21,854 nt of DNA, from positions 1 to 21,854 of the forward strand of contig JAYMSP010002934.1 of NCBI GenBank assembly GCA_036897095.1, read 5' to 3'. Each line of letters opens with the position of its first letter. Positions within the stretch are counted from its first letter, which is position 1. This DNA is from Plantago elongata (taxonomy: Eukaryota; Streptophyta; Magnoliopsida; Lamiales; Plantaginaceae). Below the pieces are notes generated by a model that had not been told where the DNA came from, made no database searches, and saw nothing but the letters and a program-made list of their open reading frames with translations. This document shows positions 9,467 to 19,073 of this stretch, in pieces. The position numbers and the translations under genes were made by a program.

Positions 9467-10799
9467 TGGGGAAATTCATCATTTATAGGGCATGGATTTA
9501 AAAGAAAAACAAAACATACCCTAATACTAACAATCTGGTAGCTTGACAAGATTTATTACGGCAAGTTTGGTATGAGGTATTTGGAAGGGATTTGGGCTAA
9601 AATCCATCCAATTGCTTTGTTTAGTTGCATTTGAACGGTTCAATGAGTTAGGCATTTCAAAATTTCTTTGTTATTGGCTTTTGAATTCTAGTGTTAATGA
9701 AATACCAAGGGAGACTAGGTATTTCAAAATGACTAATTTAAAGGATTTTAAATGAAAACTGAAGTGATCAGCGTAACCTTGTCATAAACAATTAATTATA
9801 AAATTTTCAACTAATGGACAAATCGTCTCCAAACGTATGAAAGTGACATCACATATTGTTTTTTTATTTGTTTTTTTAATTTTTTTTTATTTTGTCCAAT
9901 TTCAAACGCGAATAACTCGAAAAATAAAAAAGTAAAAAGTAAATAAAAATCACCAATAAATTAGTCTTTTCGAAATATACAAATAAAGACCACTCTTAAC
10001 TATATTTGGATCATTCCATTTCAAACTCATTTTTCTCTTTTAATTAAACTTAAATTGTAAAACCTCTAAATGTGCAATTTTATTAATTATGACTCTAAAC
10101 ATTCTTATAATATTTTTTAGAAAAATAAATTTTTTTTTTTCAATTGCAATGGACTTTCGAACCTTAATTACTTATAAAACGACTTCAAAAGATGCAATTT
10201 TGTTCATTTCAACTTATAAACAATCTATTATTTTTTATGCATAACTTTTTGTTTCTTATATGCTCTATTAAACAATTTTTCAGATTATTTGTCCAACTAA
10301 TTAGGCTTTAACTACGTATTTATTATTGTTTTATGATTAATTATGAACTAATTTATATGTAATGATAAACCAAGTTCTATTAGAACAACTCATTTGCGTA
10401 TACTATATAAATGTAAGCCGAATCGATGTATAATATATAAGATTTCATATGTTTTAGTTGGCGGAAAAATTTAAATAGAATACGAAATGCTCAAATTAGA
10501 AATTTCACAACAACAAAATCAAATATCAAACATTTTATTTTACAAAGGGGAATGTTCTATTCACAATTTTTGAAATATAGTTTAAGTACCTCAAATTAGT
10601 TATTTGTAAACTCTTGCACCAAATAAGTTATTTGTAAACTGTACAAATGACAACTACAAAACACCCAACCAAACGATCATTTGAGGGATTCCACACTACA
10701 AAGTCCATTCACATTCTATTTAGATTAGCCACAAATCCCACCCTGTTCCCGGACCAATTTTTAACTATTTTTGCATCCTGAAGCCCGAACCTAATTAGG
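9467..10799. other. Long AT-rich intergenic region
   Basis: There is no open frame of note. The segment starting near 9556 (CGGCAAGTTTGGTATGAGG) and the one near 10650 (ACACCCAACCAAACGATC) loosely resemble degenerate ends of a DNA transposon. I cannot pair them convincingly. The rest is AT-rich with many homopolymer runs. Confidence 0.3.
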
Positions 10800-11578
10800 G
10801 TCGGTCCTGGGCCGAAGAGTACCGAAAAATTCAGTACGGTACGGTTCGGTCCAATCTTAGACCGACCATAACCAAACTTATTAAAAAAAGGAATATTCCC
10901 TTCTCCTTGTAAAATGGAATACTTCTTCAGAATGAAATCGAATCAAAGCAAGGATGACCTATAGCGGAGAAGAATGACCCGATCCCGTTCTTCCTTCTCT
11001 CAAAACAACTTGTCTTTCACGGTGGCTGACAAACATTGAACCCAAGGGGCGGAGCCGCGGAGGTGTTGAAATGGAAAGGGGGGGGGGAGGTGGGTGTGAA
11101 TAGTATCGATGGATCTGAGTGGATGGAGGCGTCGAGAACGGGAGGTTGGCAGTGGTGAAGGCGGGTGGAGACTGAGAGTGGGAGCGGGGGTGGAAGTGGC
11201 CAGAGGCTTAGAGATCGGTGGTGGAGGGAGGCGGTAGAGCCGTTGGTGGAGGGAATCGGCAGAGTTGGTAGTGGCGGCCATAAAGAGTGGAGGGATGGAA
11301 GAAACTGGAGAGGTTTGAATTTGGGGCTAGGGATTGGAGGAAAATAGTTATATAATCTATATATATTAGTTCAATTCGATCCATTCGGTCCAATACGCGA
11401 TTATTTGATTTTTGAACCGGACCGAACTGAACCAAATCGAACCGAGGACCAATATTTTCAAATATTAAGACCCGAAAACCGGACCAAATATGTCTAGGGA
11501 CGGCCGGCATGGGTCTCCTATTTTTTCGGTTCAGTTCAATCTAGTGCATGTTTCGGTCCCGTCTTATTTATGCTCACC
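10800..11578. mobile_element. Putative hAT-like element with CGGTTCGGT arms and GC-rich cargo
   Basis: The right end read inward is TTAGGGGTGAGCATAAAT. TAGGGGTGAGCA followed by sequence rich in CGGTTCGG is a common plant element type. The left boundary near TTAGGGTCGGTCC at 10797 is less sure and no target duplication was confirmed. The arms (10835-10875 and 11370-11480) carry CGGTTCGGTCCAAT-like motifs in both orientations. Between them, 10990-11340 is GC-rich, with an open frame on each strand. The minus-strand frame is proline-rich (MAATTNSADSLHQRLYRLPP). It may be captured gene sequence but I do not recognise it. The element sits inside the spacer repeat and displaces the first part of copy C. 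Confidence 0.4.
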
Positions 11579-11975
11579 CCTAATTCCATCTATGCACAGT
11601 AGCTCTTAAAGCCACTAAACGACAAAAACAAGTCAAATTTAATTTCTAAAATTTGGATAAAATTAAAAATCTCATATAAATAAATTCCATGGTTAGAAAT
11701 CATGTCAAATGGTCATTTATGGATAGTTAGGTTTTACAAGTTTATTTCAACTGATAGCTTTAATTAGTGATTTGTCAAAATTAAAATGACTTTTATAAGT
11801 GCTCTTTAATTAACGATTTTATTAAAAGAAATTGAAACGAGCGATTTTATTAAAATTGAAGTGATATTAAACCCCATTGTTAGTTTGTTATGATGGTCTA
11901 AGACTATGTTGGGCGAAGTTAACCAGTATTAGTTTTAATAGCTAATTGAACAAGATAACTCTAATTTTCCATTCA
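11579..11975. repeat. Spacer repeat C (diverged relative of A and B)
   Basis: TAATTCCATCTATGCACAGTAGCTCTTAAAGCCACTAAA and the sequence that follows parallel TAATTCTCTGTCTACGTACAGTAGC in A at about 3590 onward. They share the runs ATGGATAGTTAGGTTTTA and ACTGATAGCTTTA. Similarity weakens after about 11800. It shows that the gap between copies 2 and 3 derives from the same ancestral spacer. Confidence 0.6.
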
Positions 11976-12226
11976 GGCGGGCGAAGAGAATCCGTAAAAA
12001 GTTCATGTGTGTAAAGAGTTTGACAACCTTTTGCTCTAACAAACACTTATATAAATAGTATAAATGACACATGCGCTTTTCCTTCCAAACACTTATATAA
12101 TACATAGTGAAGATGACAAATTATAGAATAAGTCAATTATTGTTACTTTTATATATTAAAGGGTGCGCATTAGATCATATATAGCCACCTTCACAAACGA
12201 TAAAGCATGCTCGACGTTTGTACACT

Positions 12227-13678
12227 CTACATGAGTGAAAGTTGCAAGACATTGTCAGGATAGACCTCAGATCTTAGAGGAGAAGTAAAAGCCTTGTTTG
12301 CAATCACAACATTCACAGCCTCAGTCGGATTCGCGCCATCAAAATACACATATTGGTCCCTGTTCGAGCAAGTGTTTCCTCCTCTCCTGCACAAGGCTCC
12401 GGTAACTGAAGTAGTTTCGCAGCACGCACTAGTTGTATTTCGAAAACCTCTTATGCGAGGAAATTGTAATATATCACTAATAATTTTGTATGGATCCACT
12501 ACAACAAGGTTAGACCCCGGAATTCGAGGCCTGATGGTATCTACCAAGTTCCTCAACCTGTCATTGAAAAGAATAGAAGCTTGATTTATTGCTTGTCCGC
12601 ATACGCCTCCTGGTTGTCTTGCCCTATTGACGGAGTGCAACCGGTTGGATTTATCCCAATCAGAACGAATTTTCGAGCACCCATATTGTACAGTCTCTGT
12701 ATATTATAAAAACAGTTAGGTAATTATTTCATATAATTTCTACATTTAAGCTGTCCATAATGGACCAAATGAGTTATTTAATTAAGCACCAATCAAAAGT
12801 GTAAAATTGATTTTCTGATAACTTATACTCTTACTTCAGTCATGGACTGTTTGCATGCATGGTAGTTAAAAGGAAGTAAGATTAGAATTAAACTCTTCTG
12901 GTGAAATTCATACACTAATGAAAACCAGCTTGTAGGGAGATGCAGAACATATGAACATATGTATACCTTAAGCTGGTTTGCAAGAGCGGCAACCAAATTC
13001 GTGGTAAAATCCTCAAGAGTGACATTATTTGGGTTGAACAAGAAATAGTTGATTGTATAGTCGTTGCCTCCACTTCCTAACACAAATATGTATCTCGACA
13101 ATGCCTCATTTGTTCTAGGATCCAACAGTGTACGCAGTTCTGGTAGTGTTACCTTTTCAAAATTATCAATCTGTTGAGATAACGTTGTCGTATTTCCCTG
13201 CATGAATTCAAACCATGCTCAATTAGGCCTTGGTGAAGAATTAATATTAAACATAATGAAATTATCAATGTAAAGAATATCATGTTCTTACAACTATAGG
13301 AAAACCGGTATTGTCAAGAATTCCAGAACCTGCAGAAGCATAGCAAACACCATTCAAGATTCTTGGCCCACGGGTTGCAGGATCATTGAATGGTGGCACT
13401 AAATCTGGAATCCTCAACCTTTCCGCCAGTATGTCAGTGATAGTTTTTCCATTGCTAAACCTTCCTGTTGCACCAAGAGAAAAGTCAATTCCATAAGGAG
13501 GATAATTGGCTTTAACTAAGGCATTTGGGAGGAAATTGTTGTTTCCATTGTCTTCCAAAGAAGCTCCAAATATGAAAATTCCGTTGGTTTTGAGCCCAAG
13601 AGTGGCAACACAAAGTGGTGAGGTAAAGAGAGAAAATAGAGTTAAACATAGAAAGAGAAGGCTATTGAGAGATGACAT
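12227..13678 (-). pseudogene. GDSL esterase/lipase-like gene, copy 3, frameshifted in exon 3
   Basis: Exons at 13292-13678, 12967-13197 and 12227-12696 keep the splice sites and phases of copies 1 and 2. Exon 3 lacks one base between 12625 and 12626: copies 1 and 2 read CCCTGATTGATGG on the plus strand and this copy reads CCCTATTGACGG. Translation therefore leaves frame after GCTPSI and meets TAA at 12586-12588, giving about 242 residues without block V. The original frame stays open from 12640 down to the normal stop. Block I is FGASLEDNGNNNF with Ser40, and block III is GGND at 172-175. The now unreachable block V reads DGAN, with Asn for the catalytic His. It is either a recent pseudogene or a base-calling error. 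If the base were present the product would be about 362 residues. Confidence 0.85.
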
Positions 13679-13730
13679 GATTTTGTGTGTGTTTTGCTTT
13701 TGTGTAAATGAGATGTTTGATAGTTTTCAA

Positions 13731-13736
13731 TTTATA
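13731..13736 (-). promoter_or_regulatory. TATA box of GDSL copy 3
   Basis: The minus strand reads CCTCTATAAATTGAAAAC, with TATAAA about 53 bases before the ATG at 13678. The promoter core is intact despite the broken exon 3. Confidence 0.6.
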
Positions 13737-13749
13737 GAGGAGAAGAGTT

Positions 13750-14062
13750 GAATGTATCGAACTATCGATTATTGGCAGTACTAATAAACTTTAAATTGTA
13801 TTGTGGTGGATATGAGCAAGTTGACAGAAAATCTTCAACTAGGACATGTATCAATTGCAACGGCAATTCATACCGCAATTTGTAAACATTATCTTGCATT
13901 ATTAAATTTATTTTTTTGCAGATTAAGGAAAAACTTCAATTTGATTGGTAAATGAAAGGAAAAACACAATTTCAATTGGAACGGTATACTATTAAAATTC
14001 TATCTCAAACAACTTACGACGATTATAATAACTTTTTTTGGAGAATTCGGTGTTTACCCTAT
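13750..14062. other. Intergenic sequence upstream of GDSL copy 3
   Basis: The first 100 bases share short motifs with the upstream flank of copy 1 (GTGGATATGA, AGAAAATCTTCAA). The rest is AT-rich with no recognised feature. Confidence 0.35.
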
Positions 14063-15229
14063 AATGTATACAGGCACGGACCCACGTACATTTCAGGGAC
14101 CGCGATTGCGGTCCCTCAATTTTGAACATGAAATGCCTATTATACCCCTTCTAAAAATTTAATAAATAGTGATATATTTAGCAAGAATAAATTATGAAAG
14201 AAATTGGTATAGCTTAACTGGTGCACCTATATTTTATAAAGCCTTCCCTTGCCAATTAATCACAAATTCGATTTTCAGTAGTGCTAGATTTTTCTGCCAT
14301 TTTGTTTATATTATTTTCTACCATTTACTTGACATTTTTCATTGTTTCTTTATGATTCAGTAACATATATTTTTATTATTTCTCTCTTTTTTAATGTTCT
14401 TTTAGTTTACATGTCACAATCATATTTTATAACTACTTAACTTTATTTCATTTATAACTCTCTTTGTTTCTTTATTCTTTCTATTCAATGGTAAATTCAT
14501 TTCTTAATATACTTAAAAAATTTATTCAATCTAAGCAAAGCTATACTATATATAATTCCTCCCGTTTATGAGCACATAATTTAAAAAATTATAGTCTAAA
14601 CATTGTTCTTTACTATGTGAGTTTTGAAAACGCAATTTTCATTAGTTATTAATAATGAATTTTTTTAATTAAATTTATAGTAAAAAAATTCGCTACCCAT
14701 GACATATATTTTAGCTGGTGCACCTATGCTCTATAAATCCTTCCCTTGTCAATTAATCACAAGTTCGATTTTCAGTAGTGCTAGATTTTTCAACCATTTT
14801 GTTTATATTATTTTCTACCATTTACTTGACATTTTTCATTGTTTCTTTATGATTCAGTAACATTTTTTTTATTATTTCTCTCTTTTTTAATGATCTTTTA
14901 GTTTACATTTCACAATTATATTTTCTAACTACTTAACTTTATTTCATTTAACTCTCTTTGTTTTTTTATTTTTTCTATTCAATGATAAATTCATTTACTT
15001 AATATACTTAAAAAAATTATTCAATCTAATCAAAGCTATACTATATCTAATTTCTTCCGTTTATGAGCACATAAGTTAAAAAATTATAATCTAAACATTG
15101 TTTTTTACTATGTGAGTTTTGAAAATATAATTTTCATTAGTTATTAATAATGAATTTTTTAAACTAAATTTATAGTAAAAAAATTCGCTACCTATAACAT
15201 ATATTTTTGCGTCCGTCCCAGAATGTATT
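14063..15229. mobile_element. Non-autonomous hAT element with 8-bp target duplication
   Basis: The element runs from 14071 (CAGGCACGGACCCA) to 15221 (TGCGTCCGTCCCAG, reverse complement CTGGGACGGACGCA). The terminal repeats agree at most positions over 14 bases. It is flanked by AATGTATA at 14063-14070 and AATGTATT at 15222-15229, an 8-bp target duplication with one difference, which is the hallmark of hAT insertion. A hairpin (9-base stem, 4-base loop) lies at 14095-14116. No transposase is encoded. About 500 bases of the interior are present twice in tandem. The same end type occurs at 895. Confidence 0.8.
14216..15208. repeat. Internal tandem duplication of about 496 bp in the hAT element
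   Basis: Unit 1 (about 14216-14712) and unit 2 (about 14713-15208) are direct copies. Both start CTGGTGCACCTAT and share long runs such as GATTTTCAGTAGTGCTAGATT and ACTTGACATTTTTCATTG. Both end GCTACC(C/T)AT(G/A)ACATATATTTT. They differ by scattered substitutions and small indels. Only the first 145 bases and the last few bases of the element are outside the duplication. Confidence 0.85.
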
Positions 15230-15300
15230 ATAACTTTTTTTTTTAACTCGAGATTTGATTAAGTTAATTACGCATCAAAGATACTATTATTGTATGGATA

Positions 15301-15447
15301 TATAACATAGAGAGAGAGTAATACAGCCTGTAGTTAATTAATATTCTGTACAACTAAATCAGTACACTATAACATAGAGAGAGAGTACATTGTAGGAGTA
15401 ATACAGCTTACAGTTAATTAATATTCTGTACAAGTAAATCAGTACAA
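15301..15447. repeat. Tandem direct duplication of about 67-80 bp
   Basis: TATAACATAGAGAGAGAGTA starts at 15301 and again at 15368. Both copies continue through TTAATTAATATTCTGTACAA to AAATCAGTACA. The second copy has an extra CATTGTAGGAGTA after the GA run. Confidence 0.85.
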
Positions 15448-15690
15448 CATTCTAATTTGACATTTTTGATAATTAAGTGGGATTTGTCCTTAGTAAATTC
15501 CATTAATACTTCCTTTGGATATGGCTCATTTTTATTCATCATTGTCGTTGTGAAATATTACTCCATCTCCGTACACTTTTAAAGCCACCCAACTGAATGA
15601 TTAAGTCCACTTTATAAAATTTGGATACAATCTTCTTCACGTTCCAATTTTATGCAAATCAAATCTCATTCTCTACTTATGGGTTGATAT
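15448..15690. repeat. Spacer repeat D (diverged relative of A and B)
   Basis: The segment contains CATTCTAATTTG, TTCCATTAATACT, GGATATGGCTC, CTTTTAAAGCCA and GATTAAGTCCACTT, in the same order as in spacer A (3485-3665). It is the spacer upstream of GDSL copy 3 and ends near the CACTA-like terminus at 15718. Confidence 0.55.
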
Positions 15691-15717
15691 GGTAATATGT
15701 CCACTTCATTATTTAAA

Positions 15718-16020
15718 TACTACAAAAATACATGCTATAGTGATGCAAAAATGCGTCGTTACAAGTATCTATAATGACACTTTTGACTATAATGACGCTT
15801 TTCAAAAGGGTCTCATTCATAGGTGGGGTAACTATAGGCCCCTAACTATTGTGACGCTTTTAAAGCACCTACTCAAAAAGGTGACTATAGGTATTGTCTA
15901 TTGTGACATCACAGTGGTGTCTCTAGTTAAGTGTGACTATATGCAGATTTGGAGACACTTAAAAACGTCCATTGCAAGAAGCATTCGGTGACACATATGG
16001 GCGTCACTAGAAAGCTGCTT
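15718..16020. mobile_element. CACTA-like terminal region (second element)
   Basis: TACTACAAAAATACATGCTA at 15718 resembles a CACTA terminus with its first base changed. Directly inside are repeats of the type CTATAATGACGCTTTT, CTATTGTGACGCTTTT and CTATAGTGATGC at irregular spacing, which is typical subterminal structure. The open frame 15689-15991 merely runs through these repeats. The opposite terminus was not found with confidence, so the extent of the element to the right is unknown. Confidence 0.45.
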
Positions 16021-17200
16021 CTTCTTTATTTTTATTTTTTAAATATTCTAATTTTCCATAAGAAGCTTGTGAATAAATTCTAATAGTAATCCAAGAAATG
16101 TAGAATCAAATGAGAATAACATCACCACGGGAGAACTTTTCTTTTTTAGAGAAAGATGAATTTCCTTAATCAGCAACATAGCAATAGTTTACATGATTTA
16201 ATGTACTCAAATGGTAGTAACAGTACATGATTTCCTGGTACAATATATGAGCTAAATCAATAACTACCAAATCAAAGATCTCTGATTATCTTCATATCTC
16301 TCTAACATTCTTGTAGAGTTACATGCCAGGCTGAGAATTTTTATGATTTTCTACGTTAGTGCTTGTGAACATCTTTTTCAGGAAGGGGGAGTACAAAGAC
16401 GCCTAGAAACAACACTGACTTCAATAACCAGCTGAAATGAGTATTGAACTATGGCTAGTACCAAGGCTAGTACTGCTGCTGCAAAATCCATTTAAAATGC
16501 ATGCAAATATAAAGTAGACATTGTAATAGACACCTTCATCATAAGATCATCACAGTAGACTTTTCATGTGAGTGAGTCTGTCATCTTTTACAGATACCCC
16601 TTAACAATGCAGACTAGCCACAGGTTTCACCTAAAAAGTAACAACACATAGATACATTATTTTTTTAGTTTCTATTCTTCATCTGTTTGGGAATGAAAAA
16701 ATCGAGTGCCACATGGTATTCCACCAGCGCCCAGGCACATATTAAAAATTAGACACAGTTATGCATGGAACAAATAAACTAACTTTAACCCGAACCTGAT
16801 TTGATTCACTCAACCAGTTCTAATAATGAGAACAACATCAATTCTTATATTTCACTCAATCGAAAATTGACTAGTAAATTTAACCAGTTCTAATGTGTCG
16901 CCTCCCATGTCAGCTACTCAGTTAGGAATTCATCCATTCAAAGATTACGGACATTAATACAAGATTAGTAATTATGCATATAATATAACAAATTTTTATA
17001 ACTAGAATGAAGAGAGAACACAGGCAGAGTTAAAATATACACTATATACTACATATAGGATAGTACCTCTACTACGGATAGCAAATCCATGCTAGGAACT
17101 AGAGCTTGATTGAATTCCACCTGCTGGCATTTTACGGAGTCCTCTCAGGAAGATATATAGGAGCTTAAAGGATAATATTGAAGAAAAAACTGCTCCATAC
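16021..17200. other. Mostly unassigned sequence with one exon-like duplicate
   Basis: This is moderately AT-rich, non-repetitive DNA without long open frames, similar in texture to introns. At 16444-16489 the minus strand contains GCAGCAGCAGTACTAGCC and CATAGTTCAATAC, encoding AAAVLALVLAIVQY. This matches the exon at 18005-18047 apart from a 12-base internal duplication. No other feature was recognised. Confidence 0.3.
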
Positions 17201-17316
17201 CTTTGTACCACACTTTGAAACAATGTCATGTAGAACTCCTGCAGGCACTTCAGAGTATAGGTCAATTTGCCCAGCTTCAGAGAAGTGATTCTTACTTGGA
17301 TTACCAAAAAGAGTCT
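17201..17316 (-). pseudogene. Putative CPL1/CPL2-like dsRNA-binding-domain exon fragment
   Basis: One minus-strand frame reads NPSKNHFSEAGQIDLYSEV, then PAGVLHDIVSKCGTK, ending at AAAG|GTATGG, a good 5' splice site at 17200/17201. The pattern GVLxxIxxKCGTKVE is how the first double-stranded-RNA-binding domain of plant CTD phosphatase-like proteins CPL1 and CPL2 begins. Those proteins dephosphorylate the RNA polymerase II tail. The upstream border is uncertain: an in-frame TAA lies about 40 bases before NPSK, so an acceptor must fall between them. The next exon, which should continue with VEFR-like sequence, was not found within the following 1 kb on this strand. It therefore looks like an isolated or captured exon. 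The family call rests on a short motif recalled without a search. Confidence 0.35.
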
Positions 17317-17319
17317 TTT

Positions 17320-18004
17320 AACTTCTCTTTCTGAGTAGAATTTGAGCTAAGAAAAGAAGCTAGCTTGGCACATTCTCTGTGCCTTGACCTACATGGTTGC
17401 TATTATTATTTAACTTGCTCAAAATCAAATAAAATGGAAGCAAACCATGGACAAATTCCTAGAGACAGATATGCAATATATATTATTACATCCGGAAAGA
17501 GATGAGCAGACAAATAATGAAATATGAAAATGATTACATTGATAATAACCATTTGCTTCATACAAGCTGAAAAAAAGGCGTCAAAGATTAAGTTCCAACT
17601 TGATAATGTGTTATGGAAGAAGTTTCTAAAATAATTGATATCAACACAACAGAGGACGTCATCAAAGGAAGATACTGGAAACTAGAACTCCATGATTTGT
17701 CTGGAATGTTTCAAGAAAGAATCCAAGCTATGTCGATAATAAGATAAAGCAAATATTGAAAGCTTGAGTGGGTTCAGATCACCTTAGATAGCAGTAGAGG
17801 ATACATGCTTGAGAAAAGTCAAATCCGACATCTTGATAGAAATGATTGACACAATACACATATAAATTGACAAAATATTTACCTCATCAGACATTCACCA
17901 AAACGTATCTCCATCCTAATCAAAACAAAACAATCTGAAATCAGAGAGTTGAAAAGAAGTGAATTGCCCCAGCAAAATAACATTACACACAAATAAACAC
18001 ATAC
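17320..18004. other. Unassigned, intron-like sequence
   Basis: No repeat or long open frame was seen. A small possible minus-strand exon lies at about 17886-17918, between TTTTGATTAG and GTAAATATTT, which would continue the frame of the exons at 18005-18190. Confidence 0.25.
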
Positions 18005-18190
18005 CAAGCAACGTACTGAACTATGGCAAGTACTGCTGCTGCACAATCTAGCAACAGTTGCTCACATAATAACAAATCGAACATATATCAAATAGTAATA
18101 CACATACCTGAATGCATCAATACTGTCATGGTTCCACACCACCCCATGACAAACCCGACAGATTCCCCCAATATCCTTCTTCTAGTACGT
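18005..18190 (-). CDS. Two linked exons of an unidentified, partly hydrophobic protein
   Basis: Exon 18108-18190 lies between TTGCTTGCAG and CAG|GTATGT and is open in one frame: RTRRRILGESVGFVMGWCGT, then MTVLMHS. Exon 18005-18047 lies between TTGCTAG and TTG|GTATGTG. Joining them makes a GAT codon and continues DCAAAVLAIVQYVA. The splice sites are good and the frame stays open across the join. The 60-base intron is short for a plant. The joined peptide is hydrophobic enough for a membrane segment. I do not recognise the family. Neither start nor stop exon was found, so this is an internal fragment of a gene or a captured piece. Confidence 0.3.
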
Positions 18191-18910
18191 CTGCAAGCAA
18201 CAAGCAGTGTGTTAGCTCCGAATAGAGCAATCAATCAAGAATTTGGCATATGCTTCTCTTTAACGTTAAGCATCTATAGTTACAAGTTCATACTACATCC
18301 GTTAATAATGGAACCAGGAGCAAATGATCTTTGCAGAATATGAGAGCTGTAGCAAGTAAGATTGCACAAATGATAATTTATTGATCTTGATTTAAAGCGG
18401 GTACAATTTTCCAGTCTAACCCTCTGATTCTAGTTTCCTAAGACGACGAACTTGGATCTTCAAATTCTTCGGTCTAGAAATTTGTCTTCAAATTCGAACG
18501 AACGTCGATGTGCGGGCTTTTTGGCTTGATCTCGGATCGAACGGACGAACTTGTAGATGTTTGGGGCGAGCAATGAAGATCTTCTTGTAGATTTGACGAA
18601 CTCTTTGAAGAGTGCTTCTCGATCGTCGTAGAATTTGACCTTTGATCTTCTTTAGAGGAAGTCTGCTTGGCTGAAAACGTTTCTTCAAGGACTTTTGAGC
18701 TTGATCTTGAATCGATGATGATTACTTCTTGATCTCTAGATGAACTGCTTGACGGTTTGATCGGACTTCGAGGTGGATCCCGGGAGGCAGATGGCGGCGA
18801 TGCTCGAAGACAAAGACGATTTGCTGCTCTTGCTCGGGAGTGCCTGTGCTTCTTTGATGCTTGTGAATTGTGTGTCTTGTGTTGGGAGTTAAATGAAGAA
18901 GGGAGGACCC

Positions 18911-18920
18911 CTATTTATAA
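18911..18920 (-). promoter_or_regulatory. TATA box in the LTR-like segment
   Basis: The minus strand reads CCCACTTATAAATAGGGGTC. TTATAAATAG followed by a C-rich start region is typical of a plant LTR or gene promoter. Confidence 0.5.
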
Positions 18921-18993
18921 GTGGGAGAAATGCTTCTAGAAGCATGGGAGTAGAAGGCCCTTGGTCCGGTCCAATACTCCTGGCCCAATTTAC

Positions 18994-19073
18994 CATACGC
19001 AGTCCAATTTGATCGTACGAAGTCCAATTTCATCGTACGCAGTCTAATTTCATTGTACAAAGTCTAATTTACG
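18994..19073. repeat. Four 20-base tandem repeats in the LTR-like segment
   Basis: Units of consensus CGTACGCAGTCCAATTTCAT start at 18994, 19014, 19034 and 19054, each with a few changes. They lie about 75 bases upstream of the TATA box on the minus strand, where retrotransposon enhancer repeats are often found. Confidence 0.8.

Noticed and set aside
15689-15991. 100-residue open frame on the plus strand
   Set aside because: It runs through the CTATAATGACGCTTTT-type subterminal repeats of a CACTA-like end.
17092-17307. 71-residue minus-strand open frame
   Set aside because: It is a shadow in the wrong frame: the protein-like peptide (SEAGQIDLYSEV) is in another frame of the same strand and ends at a splice donor.
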